64,000 bases of DNA from an uncultured Chromatiaceae bacterium (lineage in GTDB: Bacteria; Pseudomonadota; Gammaproteobacteria; Enterobacterales; Alteromonadaceae), in NCBI GenBank assembly GCA_937978655.1, contig CALJUX010000014.1, positions 31,450 to 95,449 of the forward strand, written 5' to 3'. Every line of letters begins with the position of its first letter. Within the stretch, counting starts at the first letter, position 1. Of this stretch, positions 1 through 7,451 are shown piece by piece. Under the pieces are notes generated by a model, which searched no databases, was not told the origin of the DNA, and saw only the letters and a list, made by a program, of their open reading frames with translations. The position numbers and the translations under genes were made by a program.

Positions 1-306
1 CTGCGCCAGCGTAAACTGGTTCATTGCCGCCAGTTGCCGTAATTCCGCAGCTTTGGGAAAGGTTTTGCTGGCCTGTTGCAGGAATTCCGCTGCGGCTTCG
101 GCCTGATCCAGGCCGATTAAGGCTTCTGCATGCGCTTGTTGTAACTGCAGGTCTGAGGCAAAAGTAGGCAGGCTGGTGACGTGTTTTTCGATATTTTTAT
201 ACTGGTCTTTTTCCAGCCAGCGCTGGATTTGGTCGGCTGTGACGTCGGGCTGGCTGTGCAGTATGCCGGAGAATATGGAAGCACATAACAATAAAGCGGT
301 TTTCAT
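1..306 (-). CDS. Secreted TPR-like protein, partial (C-terminus beyond the window)
   Basis: An open frame of 102 codons runs from an ATG at 306 to the window edge without a stop. The first 18 or so residues (MKTALLLCASIFSGILHS) look like a signal peptide. The rest is helical and rich in Ala, Gln and Leu, with TPR-like spacing (alternating small and large residues, for example QLQQAHAEALIGLDQAEAA). The start is supported by a purine-rich AGGGA about 8 nt upstream. It is probably a periplasmic TPR protein; the function cannot be assigned because most of the gene lies outside the window. Confidence 0.7.
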   Translation of the reverse strand, partial: MKTALLLCASIFSGILHSQPDVTADQIQRWLEKDQYKNIEKHVTSLPTFASDLQLQQAHAEALIGLDQAEAAAEFLQQASKTFPKAAELRQLAAMNQFTLAQ

Positions 307-377
307 CAGTGTATCCCTGTATTTTTAGTGTAAATGGATATTAACCTGATGGTTACAATTTGCGCAAACAGGCGGGG

Positions 378-524
378 TCAGGTCTGACCTTTCCCCTGGC
401 GCCTACAGCGTTCTGAACAATATTTCACCGCTGCCCAGTCGCGTTGCCATTTTTTGCGCCAGGTAAAAGGGCGCTGACAAACCGGGCAGATTTTTTCAGG
501 TAAAGTTAATTTGTGGTGGGGCAA
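378..524 (-). CDS. DUF2256 zinc-ribbon-like small protein, TTG start
   Basis: This is a 48-residue ORF that begins with TTG, preceded by AGGAG at a spacing of 7 nt, which decides the start. The sequence contains the hallmark of the DUF2256 family: ICPVCQRPFTWRKKW, then VKYCSERCRR. The two Cys pairs (CxxC and CxxxC) probably bind one zinc ion. Members of this family are often found beside cryptochrome or photolyase genes, but none is visible here up to the window edge. The biochemical role is unknown. The stop codon lies inside a perfect 6-bp inverted repeat (GGTCAG-GT-CTGACC, about 377-390). Confidence 0.85.
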   Translation of the reverse strand: MPHHKLTLPEKICPVCQRPFTWRKKWQRDWAAVKYCSERCRRQGKGQT

Positions 525-618
525 CTGAATCGCTCCTGAACTGATCAACGCCATGGCTACGGTTCAGCACAGGCGCCGGATCGGCACAGGCGGGGTGGGG
601 CAGTAAAACGCGGCAGTC

Positions 619-1083
619 CTACGAATCCAGATAAGGCCTGCCTGCCATCATTTTCTGCGCCAGCTGAATTTCGGCCTCTTTGTCGTCGAGCTGCAGGTTG
701 GCAAATTGCACATCAAACTGAATTAAATCATCTTCCGGCAGGTTCAGTGCAATGAGCCGGTCTGGTACATGGCCGACCTGGCGATAGGCGTTGATCGCGA
801 CCTGCGCCGCCTGCTCCATCAGCATAAAGAAATAACCCAGTGGGAAGTTTTGCAGCTCAGGTGCGTCCAGCTGTGCCCAGCCGAGTAAATCGCCGCTGAT
901 GCTTTCGTCGGCATGATCGGTAAACAGCAATGACACGGCGGCGAACGGCGGATTTTCGCCGGATTTGTATTGTTCAGCATCGGCTTCATTAAACAGCAGC
1001 ACGTAACCAAAGGCCGGACAGCCTTCTGCGTCCATATCGTCAAAGGCGGGGTCGTACACTAAAAACAGGCGATTGTCAGACAT
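619..1083 (-). CDS. Hypothetical acidic cytoplasmic protein
   Basis: The ORF encodes 154 residues from the ATG at 1083 (MSDNRLFLVYDPAFDD). An in-frame GTG lies three codons further upstream, but a GAGTG sequence is better spaced for the ATG. The protein is strongly acidic, has no signal peptide or membrane segment, and matches no family I can name. It is transcribed divergently from glpE with about 160 bp between them. The composition and codon use match neighbouring genes, so it is probably a real conserved housekeeping-type hypothetical. Confidence 0.65.
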   Translation of the reverse strand: MSDNRLFLVYDPAFDDMDAEGCPAFGYVLLFNEADAEQYKSGENPPFAAVSLLFTDHADESISGDLLGWAQLDAPELQNFPLGYFFMLMEQAAQVAINAYRQVGHVPDRLIALNLPEDDLIQFDVQFANLQLDDKEAEIQLAQKMMAGRPYLDS

Positions 1084-1244
1084 GGCAGGCACTCAAAACA
1101 CAACAGGCTGGCTATTGTACCTAAGGCCGCCGGGTTGCAGAAGCATAAATTTGCAGCAAACCGCGCTTTGCCCCAACGACTGGCTGATCTTTTAGTGCAG
1201 CTGGGCTACCATGCGCGCAGCAAACCAGTCGAAGAGGCCTTGTG

Positions 1245-1568
1245 ATGACCCAGTTTAAACATATTTCTATCAGCGACACCTTCGCCGCGCTGCAAGCCGG
1301 GCAAGTTGTGATCGCCGATATCCGCGATGAGCAGAGCTTCAGCAGCGCCCATATCGATGGTGCTTATCAGCTGAACAACGGCACTTTACATCAGTTTATG
1401 CAAAATACCCCGCCAGACACGCCGGTGGTTGTAGTGTGTTATCACGGCCGCTCCAGTCAGGGCGCCGCCCAATATCTGGCTGAACAAGGCTATGACACTG
1501 TGTACAGCATGGATGGCGGCTTTGAGAGCTGGCGCCTGCAATATCCGTTTGTCAGCGCACAGGAATAA
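1245..1568 (+). CDS. glpE: Thiosulfate sulfurtransferase GlpE (single-domain rhodanese)
   Basis: GlpE transfers sulfane sulfur from thiosulfate to cyanide or a thiol acceptor in the cytoplasm. The 107-residue length equals the single rhodanese domain of E. coli GlpE. The active-site loop VCYHGRSSQG carries the catalytic Cys (residue 65 from this ATG), and the C-terminal SMDGGFESW is the usual rhodanese end. A GTG lies one codon upstream; the ATG at 1245 is preferred because AGAGG is better placed. It is followed 5 nt later by glpG, the same order as in the enterobacterial glpEGR operon, but glpR is absent here. Confidence 0.95.
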   Translation: MTQFKHISISDTFAALQAGQVVIADIRDEQSFSSAHIDGAYQLNNGTLHQFMQNTPPDTPVVVVCYHGRSSQGAAQYLAEQGYDTVYSMDGGFESWRLQYPFVSAQE

Positions 1569-1573
1569 CGCTG

Positions 1574-2401
1574 ATGCAGCAACTGGCAGTGCTGAATTCA
1601 GCCGCGGCGGCGCAGACCTTTGCTGATTATTGTCTCAGTCAGCACTGGTCGGTCAGTGTCGTGGCGCACGATGCGGAACATGCGGTGTTGTATTGCGCTG
1701 AGGCGGATCTGACAGCCGTGGCGGCGGAACTGGAGCAGTTTTTACGCCAGCCCGCGCTGGACAAATATCAGGCTGCGGCCTGGCAGCGGAATCAGCCGGT
1801 GGCAGGCAGCGGCAACAGCGCGCTGGCCGGACTGGGGCAAGGATTTTTGCAACAAACCGGTCCGGTGGTCTGGTTGTTGACGCTGCTGGCGGTGCTGGTG
1901 GTTGTGGCGCAACAAATCTGGCCTGAGACTGTGTTTCATCAGCTGCGTTTTTTCACAGCCGACGAGTTGAGTCTGTTCAGTTATCGCTGGTGGAGCCCGA
2001 TGTTGTTGCATTTCTCCGCGATGCACCTGATGTTTAATCTACTGGCGTTGTGGATTTATGGCGGCAGGCTGGAAGTGTGGCTCGGCAGCAGGCAGTTATT
2101 GTTGCTGACGCTCTTCGCCGGCGCGGTCAGCAACATCAGCCAGTTTGTGCTGGTCGGGCCGAACTTTGGCGGTTTGTCCGGTGTGGTCTACGCGATTTTT
2201 GGTTTTGTCTGGATTTACGGCTGGCGGCATCCGGCGCAACCGCTGCAGTTGTCACGGCCGGATTTAATCATGGCGCTGGGCTTTCTGGCGCTGGGGTTTG
2301 CCGATTTACTCTGGGTCAACACGGCAAACTGGGCGCATCTCAGCGGTCTGATTTGCGGCATGCTGCTGGCGACGCTGGCCGGGCGGCCAGCACGCAGCTA
2401 A
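1574..2401 (+). CDS. glpG: Rhomboid family intramembrane serine protease GlpG
   Basis: GlpG cleaves transmembrane substrates within the inner membrane. The protein has 275 residues: a soluble N-terminal domain (about 1-90) and then six hydrophobic helices. The catalytic Ser202 sits in FGGLSGVVYA (GxSG) and the catalytic His255 in WAHLSGLICGM. The HxxxxHxxxN element that supports the oxyanion hole is present as His146, His151 and Asn155. All active-site residues are intact. It follows glpE by 5 nt and is very probably cotranscribed with it. The downstream gene converges on it with a 4-nt gap and no clear terminator. Confidence 0.95.
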   Translation: MQQLAVLNSAAAAQTFADYCLSQHWSVSVVAHDAEHAVLYCAEADLTAVAAELEQFLRQPALDKYQAAAWQRNQPVAGSGNSALAGLGQGFLQQTGPVVWLLTLLAVLVVVAQQIWPETVFHQLRFFTADELSLFSYRWWSPMLLHFSAMHLMFNLLALWIYGGRLEVWLGSRQLLLLTLFAGAVSNISQFVLVGPNFGGLSGVVYAIFGFVWIYGWRHPAQPLQLSRPDLIMALGFLALGFADLLWVNTANWAHLSGLICGMLLATLAGRPARS

Positions 2402-2405
2402 GACG

Positions 2406-2837
2406 TTATTGGTACAGGTATTTGGTGAACAATACGTCCTGTACCAATTCGTTCCCGGTTTCTTTTTTCATCAGTTCATTGATTTTTTTCAGGATTTTAA
2501 TGCGGATCTCTTCGCGGCCCTGCAATGACTTAATGGCGGTATCCGGCTCTTTGCCAAATACACCGACAATCGCATCCAGAATGAGTGGTTCGTGATGCTC
2601 GATAAATGTCAGAAACTTCTCATCTTTGATCATCAGTTCCATCGTCACCCGGACATAACCCAGAGATTTTTGCCCGTCGGTCACATAGTTGGTGACGATA
2701 TCCGGATCAAAGCCGTGATATACCACTTTAGGTTTGGCTGGTGCGGCCGGCGCGGGTTCCTGCGCCTGCAACAAGGGGACAAACAGCAGAAACAGAAAGC
2801 TAAACAGAGTCTTGTTGGATAACACGTCAGAGTCCAT
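2406..2837 (-). CDS. FliL-like protein (flagellar basal body-associated family), secreted
   Basis: The protein has about 143 residues. After a short N-terminal stretch comes a hydrophobic segment ending in an Ala-Gln-Ala site (TLFSFLFLLFVPLLQAQ), then a proline/alanine linker and a FliL-type domain (GYVRVTMELMIKD, then EIRIKILKKINEL). FliL proteins normally support the flagellar stator, but this copy is far from any flagellar gene. The ATG at 2837 lacks a good Shine-Dalgarno. A GTG at 2825 preceded by GGA would give a shorter, cleaner signal peptide, so the start is uncertain. It is divergent from ubiC, a neighbourhood I recall from Alteromonadales and Vibrio relatives. Confidence 0.75.
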   Translation of the reverse strand: MDSDVLSNKTLFSFLFLLFVPLLQAQEPAPAAPAKPKVVYHGFDPDIVTNYVTDGQKSLGYVRVTMELMIKDEKFLTFIEHHEPLILDAIVGVFGKEPDTAIKSLQGREEIRIKILKKINELMKKETGNELVQDVLFTKYLYQ

Positions 2838-3058
2838 CAAATTGGGTTGTTAACAAGTTTACCCGAGAGCACTGCAGAACACTATCCTGCTCCGGCGCGG
2901 GAATGATGAAATATTCGCTGTTGGCCATGTCATGGGCACAGGGATCTATGGCCGATTTTTCGGCAGCTGTCAAAGCGGGCTTTGTACCTATGGCAATGCC
3001 GGGTGAAATTGTCTGCCAGAACTTGTTATGATGGCGGCGGAGTTCAGGCAGCAAAGAT

Positions 3059-3604
3059 GTGGATATTTCATTGAGTAATAGCGAAGTCGCGCCCATCTGG
3101 CAGGCAAACTGGCAGGCTCAGCCGTCGCCCGCTGTCAGTAGTGTGTTATTGGACTGGTTACTGGAAGCCGGCTCGCTGACGGCACGGTTGCAAAGCACCG
3201 GCAGAGCCTTTCAGCTGCAGCTGATGTATCAGCAGTCTCAGACCTTACCGGCATTTTTGCAGCAGCGCTGGCAAACCACGAGTGGTTTAGTGCGGGAAGT
3301 GGTGTTGTATCTGGATCAACAGCCTTGTATTTATGCCCAGAGTTTTCTGCCGCAACATACCGTCGACGCCTTGCAACCACTGGCTACGCTGGGAGAAGTG
3401 CCGCTTGGCCATTATATTTTTACCCAGCCGGATTTAAGCCGCAGTCACATTGAACTGGCGTATTTTGCCGAAGGCCTGCGCTTGCCGGAATTGGGCATTC
3501 AGCCGGCGCTGTGGGGCCGGCGCTCTTATTTCACCTTGTCCCGGCATGAAATGCTGGTGCAGGAATTGTATCTGCCTGCCCTGACGGAGTTTATTTCGCA
3601 ATGA
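3059..3604 (+). CDS. ubiC: Chorismate lyase (chorismate-pyruvate lyase)
   Basis: UbiC converts chorismate to 4-hydroxybenzoate and pyruvate, the first committed step of ubiquinone synthesis. The 181-residue length fits the family. Recognisable elements are the GLVREVVLY segment with the active-site Arg and the C-terminal WGRRSYF then VQELYLPAL with the conserved Glu. The GTG at 3059 is used as the start, although no strong ribosome binding site is seen and a TTG four codons downstream is possible. The stop overlaps the ubiA start (ATGA), so the two genes are translationally coupled and supply consecutive reactions. Confidence 0.92.
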   Translation: MDISLSNSEVAPIWQANWQAQPSPAVSSVLLDWLLEAGSLTARLQSTGRAFQLQLMYQQSQTLPAFLQQRWQTTSGLVREVVLYLDQQPCIYAQSFLPQHTVDALQPLATLGEVPLGHYIFTQPDLSRSHIELAYFAEGLRLPELGIQPALWGRRSYFTLSRHEMLVQELYLPALTEFISQ

Positions 3605-4461
3605 CCTGGCAACTGACACCTGCGCACTGGCCGCAATACCGGCAACTGATGCGGCTGGATAAACCTATTGGTATTTACCTGTTGTTGTGGCCAACCGCCT
3701 GGGCTTTGTGGCTGGCGGCGGATGGGTTTCCGGGCCTGACCATGTTGCTGGTGTTTGGTCTGGGGGTGGTGCTGATGCGCTCGGCCGGTTGTGTCATTAA
3801 CGATTACGCCGACCGCAATTTTGATGGTGCTGTGGAACGCACCAAAAACCGGCCGCTGGCGGCAGGGCGGGTCAGCAGTGCTGAGGCTTTGCAATTATTC
3901 GTGTTGTTGCTGGTGTTGTCGGCTTGTTTGCTGCTGTTTTTAAACTGGCAAACGGTGTTGTTAAGTGGTGTCGCTGTGCTGCTGGCGGCCGTTTATCCTT
4001 TTATGAAACGGGTCACGCACTTACCACAAGTAGTGCTGGGCGCCGCATTCAGCTGGGGCATGCCGATGAGTTTTATGGCGATCCAGGGCCAGCTGCCGTT
4101 GCTGGTCTGGGTGTTATATGGCGCCAACTTGTTGTGGACTGTGGCTTACGACACTTTTTATGCGATGGTTGATCAGGAAGACGACGTCAAGATCGGTGTC
4201 AAATCCACCGCGCGGCTCTTTGGCCGTTATGGCCTTTGGATAATTGCTTTACTGCAACTGGCGACGCTGGCGTTGCTGGAGTGGGCCGGCCAGCTGGCGG
4301 GCCTCGGTGAAGCATACAGCTACGCGCTGCTCGCGGTGCTGCTGTTGTTTTTTTACCAACACCGGCTGGCCCGGCAGGGCAGAGACGGCTGTTTCCGCGC
4401 CTTTTTGCACAATCATTACGTCGGTGCCGTGATCTTCGCCGGCATAGTGTTGGGGCAATGA
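3601..4461 (+). CDS. ubiA: 4-hydroxybenzoate octaprenyltransferase
   Basis: UbiA attaches the polyprenyl tail to 4-hydroxybenzoate in the inner membrane. The 286-residue protein has the two aspartate-rich motifs of the UbiA superfamily: NDYADRNFDGAVERTKNRP near residue 65 and YDTFYAMVDQEDDVKIGVKS near residue 185, both of which bind Mg-diphosphate. Hydrophobic helices separate and follow them. The start overlaps the ubiC stop by 4 nt. The length and motifs are complete. Confidence 0.96.
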   Translation: MTWQLTPAHWPQYRQLMRLDKPIGIYLLLWPTAWALWLAADGFPGLTMLLVFGLGVVLMRSAGCVINDYADRNFDGAVERTKNRPLAAGRVSSAEALQLFVLLLVLSACLLLFLNWQTVLLSGVAVLLAAVYPFMKRVTHLPQVVLGAAFSWGMPMSFMAIQGQLPLLVWVLYGANLLWTVAYDTFYAMVDQEDDVKIGVKSTARLFGRYGLWIIALLQLATLALLEWAGQLAGLGEAYSYALLAVLLLFFYQHRLARQGRDGCFRAFLHNHYVGAVIFAGIVLGQ

Positions 4462-4584
4462 TGGCGTGGTGATGGTGTCGTGGTGGTATTTTTCCGGCGG
4501 TTGAGCGGACTTCGGTGCATGCTGTCATCAACTGATGTTATGGTGATGCGATCCAATTGCCACCCAGTCCCGTAAGGCTTTGCT

Positions 4585-5028
4585 ATGCAACATCACCAAA
4601 ACGCTGATACCCCTATGCCCGCTTTACATATTCTCGGTTATCTCGGTTTATTGCCATTTCTGGCTTTAAGCCTGCTGACATTTTTCCCGTTGGCGGGTTT
4701 TGATGCCTTAGCGATGTTTCAGCGTTACAGCGCCATTATTCTCGGTTTTATGGCCGGCGTATTATGGCCGGTCTGGTCGCAGCGGCTGTCGGTCTGGCCT
4801 TTGGCGGTGTTTGCCGTCAGTTTACCGGTGCTGACCTTTTTGGCGGGTTTTTTACCGCAAGGCGCGACTTTAACCGTTGAATTACTGCTGTTTATTGCGC
4901 TCAGGCTCGGCGAGCGCTGGTTTGAACTGGACCAGCAATATCACCCGGCTTATCTGCAATTACGCAAACAACTGACGGCTGTCGTGGTGGCCTGTCACGC
5001 CGCTCTGCTGGTATTTTTGCTGATGTAA
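4585..5028 (+). CDS. DUF3429 family inner-membrane protein
   Basis: The protein has 147 residues and four or five hydrophobic segments; the pattern GFMAGVLWPVW in the second segment resembles the DUF3429 signature. It has no known biochemical function. The gene lies 123 bp after ubiA on the same strand and ends just before a rho-independent terminator at 5076, so it closes this block. An alternative in-frame ATG lies at codon 11 (MPALHILG), which would leave a shorter N-terminal tail. Confidence 0.75.
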   Translation: MQHHQNADTPMPALHILGYLGLLPFLALSLLTFFPLAGFDALAMFQRYSAIILGFMAGVLWPVWSQRLSVWPLAVFAVSLPVLTFLAGFLPQGATLTVELLLFIALRLGERWFELDQQYHPAYLQLRKQLTAVVVACHAALLVFLLM

Positions 5029-5075
5029 TAGCGGCGATATAGCTGCTGCAATTTTGGTATCCTGTAGATAAAACA

Positions 5076-5101
5076 AACCCGGCTGGCGCCGGGTTTTTTT
5101 A
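5076..5101 (+). terminator. Rho-independent terminator after the DUF3429 gene
   Basis: An 8-bp GC-rich stem (AACCCGGC / GCCGGGTT) with a 4-nt loop is followed by a run of T. It lies 47 nt after the stop codon. A weaker T-rich tract on the other side may let it also serve the converging amidohydrolase gene. Confidence 0.85.
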
Positions 5102-5119
5102 CTGCGGTTTTCGACGTGA

Positions 5120-7216
5120 TTAGTGCATATGGCGATGGCCGGTTCTGGCGCCGCCGCTGGCCGCTTTGCTGGCAGGTTCAGCAAAATCGCGGATGCTCAC
5201 TGTGGTTTTGGCAAATGGCTGCACGCCGATGCGTTGATAAATCTGCGCTGGCACCATCGCTTTGCCCTGCGTCACGACCAGCGCCAGCTGGCGAATGTCG
5301 GCGATATTTTTCGTCGGGTCACCGTCAACCAGCAGTAAATCAGCATCAAAACCCGGTTTAATCTGGCCTTTGCTTTCCGCCACTTTACTGAATTTTGCAC
5401 CGTTTAACGTCGCAACCTGCAGCGCCTGCGCCGGCGTTAAACCAGCTTTCACCAGCAGTTCCAGCTCGCCTTGTAAGGTGAAACCGGCCAGTTCATCAGT
5501 GCCTGCCACCACCGGAATGCCGGCTTTGTACATCAGACCAACAAATTCGACCATCTTGGCGTAGGACCTGGCGTAACGCTGCGCTGTGGCGTCATCCGGA
5601 ATATCCAGCTCGGCGCGGGCATAACGACGCTGTACGTCTGGCGGCAGGTTTTTCACGATAGCACGCCAGGGTTCGCCGACTGTGCCGTCGACTTTCTTCA
5701 GGAAATCAAAAGTCGCCAGCGTCGGGTCGACTGACAGGTTGTTGTCTTTGAGTAATTTAATGAAATCCTGCACTTTTTTGCTTTGCAGGTCTAAATCGGC
5801 GACTTGTTTGGCCGGTAAATAAAACCGTTCCAGCGTACGGGTGTCGGTCTCAGGTTTGACTAAGAAGTTCAGCAATAACTGATTGATGTGCTGAATTTCA
5901 TCAAAACCGGCGGCAACCACATCTTCGGCTTTTAAAAATGCCGGCACATGGCCGCTGACACGCAGGCCACGGCTATGCGCATAAGCGACAGTGTCTTTTA
6001 AGATGGCTTTGGGGAACGAGTTATAAATCTTCAGCTGCGGATAGCCGTGGGCGGCGTACCAGTCAATCGCCTGTTTCGCACCGGCTAAGTCTTTCACCAC
6101 AAAGCCGCTGCGCGATGAATACGGGCTTTCACCTTCGAGGAAACCGGTCGGCACTATAGTTGGCGCCAGTAACTGGTCGTGGGCGATTTCGTCGATCATC
6201 AGCTGCATATTGGCGTTGTCGTTGCCCATATCACGCAGCGTAGTCACGCCAGCCGCTAGGTGTAATGGGCCTTCCCAGCGGGAGATATGGCCATGCATAT
6301 CAAACAGGCCAGGCACCACGATGCGGTTCGCCGCGTCGATTTCATGCTGTACCGGGCTTTGCAGTGAGCCGGCCGGTACCACAGTGGTGATTTTACCGCG
6401 CAGCAGATAGATGTCGCTTGGCGCGCCGACCTGCAGCGTCACGCTGTCAAAAATGCGTGCGTTACGCACCACGGTCAGGCCGTGCAGCTCTTTTGGCAGC
6501 TCAGTGGCCATTTTTTCCAGCAACGTGGTTTCGGCTTTCAGTTGCATTGCCAGCATCGCATCAGCGTTACCCTGCCAGCCTTCTTCAATCAGTGTCAGAT
6601 AACCGGGTGCAATGCTGGCAAACAGGCGTGGCGTTTCGCCTTTGGTGGCCCAGACAAAATTCGGCTCAAAGCCAACACCGGTCTGCACTAACAACTGGAT
6701 TTGTTGTTTTTCACCGGCATTTTCGACAATCAGTTCACCAGCGACTTGCTGTTGCAAGGTGCCGCTGGGTAATAACGGCAGACTGTTTTTACCGCTTTTT
6801 GCCATGGCTGCGATAGCAACTGTCGCCAGCTGTGGCGTGCCGTCGACCGGCAGATACAGCGCGTTTTGGCTGTATTTGGCACTGCCTTGTTCTTTGCCGG
6901 TGCTCCAGCGCGCGGTGCCGCCTTCAACTTTAAAACTTTCACTGACCACAGAGCCAAAAGTGGTGGCGCCTTTCGCCTGATAGTCGGTGATAAAGCCGTC
7001 TTTATTCAGTTTAATGGTTTCGTTAATTTCCGGGCCGCGGCCGTTGTCTTTAAAGATAAAGCGGACCGACATTTCGCCGTTGTCTTTGATGTCGACGATT
7101 TGCTCGCCGGCTTTCACGCCGTTGTCGACCAGAATAGTGTATTTGTGTTGTTCTGCGGCCAACGCTTGCTGAGCACAGGCCAGCATCGTCAGCAGACTGA
7201 GGATTTTTATTTTCAT
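5120..7216 (-). CDS. Secreted amidohydrolase family protein with long N-terminal domain
   Basis: The protein has 698 residues from the ATG at 7216, chosen because AGGA lies 8 nt upstream and a clear signal peptide follows (MKIKILSLLTMLACAQQALA). Residues about 25-240 form a beta-rich domain of unknown role. The metal-dependent hydrolase barrel follows: DMHGH (His308, His310), GVTTLRDMG, a Lys in LKIYNS that is the usual carboxylated ligand, His in VSGHVP and IQHINQ, and Asp in VAGTDE. It is imidazolonepropionase-like and probably periplasmic, possibly a dipeptidase or an enzyme acting on cyclic amides. The C-terminus is His-rich (RTGHRHMH). It is divergent from the helicase. Confidence 0.88.
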   Translation of the reverse strand: MKIKILSLLTMLACAQQALAAEQHKYTILVDNGVKAGEQIVDIKDNGEMSVRFIFKDNGRGPEINETIKLNKDGFITDYQAKGATTFGSVVSESFKVEGGTARWSTGKEQGSAKYSQNALYLPVDGTPQLATVAIAAMAKSGKNSLPLLPSGTLQQQVAGELIVENAGEKQQIQLLVQTGVGFEPNFVWATKGETPRLFASIAPGYLTLIEEGWQGNADAMLAMQLKAETTLLEKMATELPKELHGLTVVRNARIFDSVTLQVGAPSDIYLLRGKITTVVPAGSLQSPVQHEIDAANRIVVPGLFDMHGHISRWEGPLHLAAGVTTLRDMGNDNANMQLMIDEIAHDQLLAPTIVPTGFLEGESPYSSRSGFVVKDLAGAKQAIDWYAAHGYPQLKIYNSFPKAILKDTVAYAHSRGLRVSGHVPAFLKAEDVVAAGFDEIQHINQLLLNFLVKPETDTRTLERFYLPAKQVADLDLQSKKVQDFIKLLKDNNLSVDPTLATFDFLKKVDGTVGEPWRAIVKNLPPDVQRRYARAELDIPDDATAQRYARSYAKMVEFVGLMYKAGIPVVAGTDELAGFTLQGELELLVKAGLTPAQALQVATLNGAKFSKVAESKGQIKPGFDADLLLVDGDPTKNIADIRQLALVVTQGKAMVPAQIYQRIGVQPFAKTTVSIRDFAEPASKAASGGARTGHRHMH

Positions 7217-7451
7217 TAGAGGTTCCTGGTTTATGCCATGTTCACCGCCAGCATAATGCAATTTGCCGGGCGGTACTTAATTTAGCGGCGCAAGGTGAGC
7301 GGACTTTTCCGGTTATTGGTCGCTTTTGCCCAAATGCCGCCGCGCGCATGACTGCAGAAATCGGCCAAAGTACCAGCGCGACGCTTTGGCATCCCGGCAC
7401 ATTCCGGTAGACTAGCGGTTTGCCTTTTTTCCGCGAAGGAATAATTCTGCT

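Noticed and set aside
374..392. REP/RAYT-associated element around GGTCAGGTCTGACC
   Set aside because: Only one copy was noticed in the window and no RAYT transposase is near, so it is not listed as a repeat feature.
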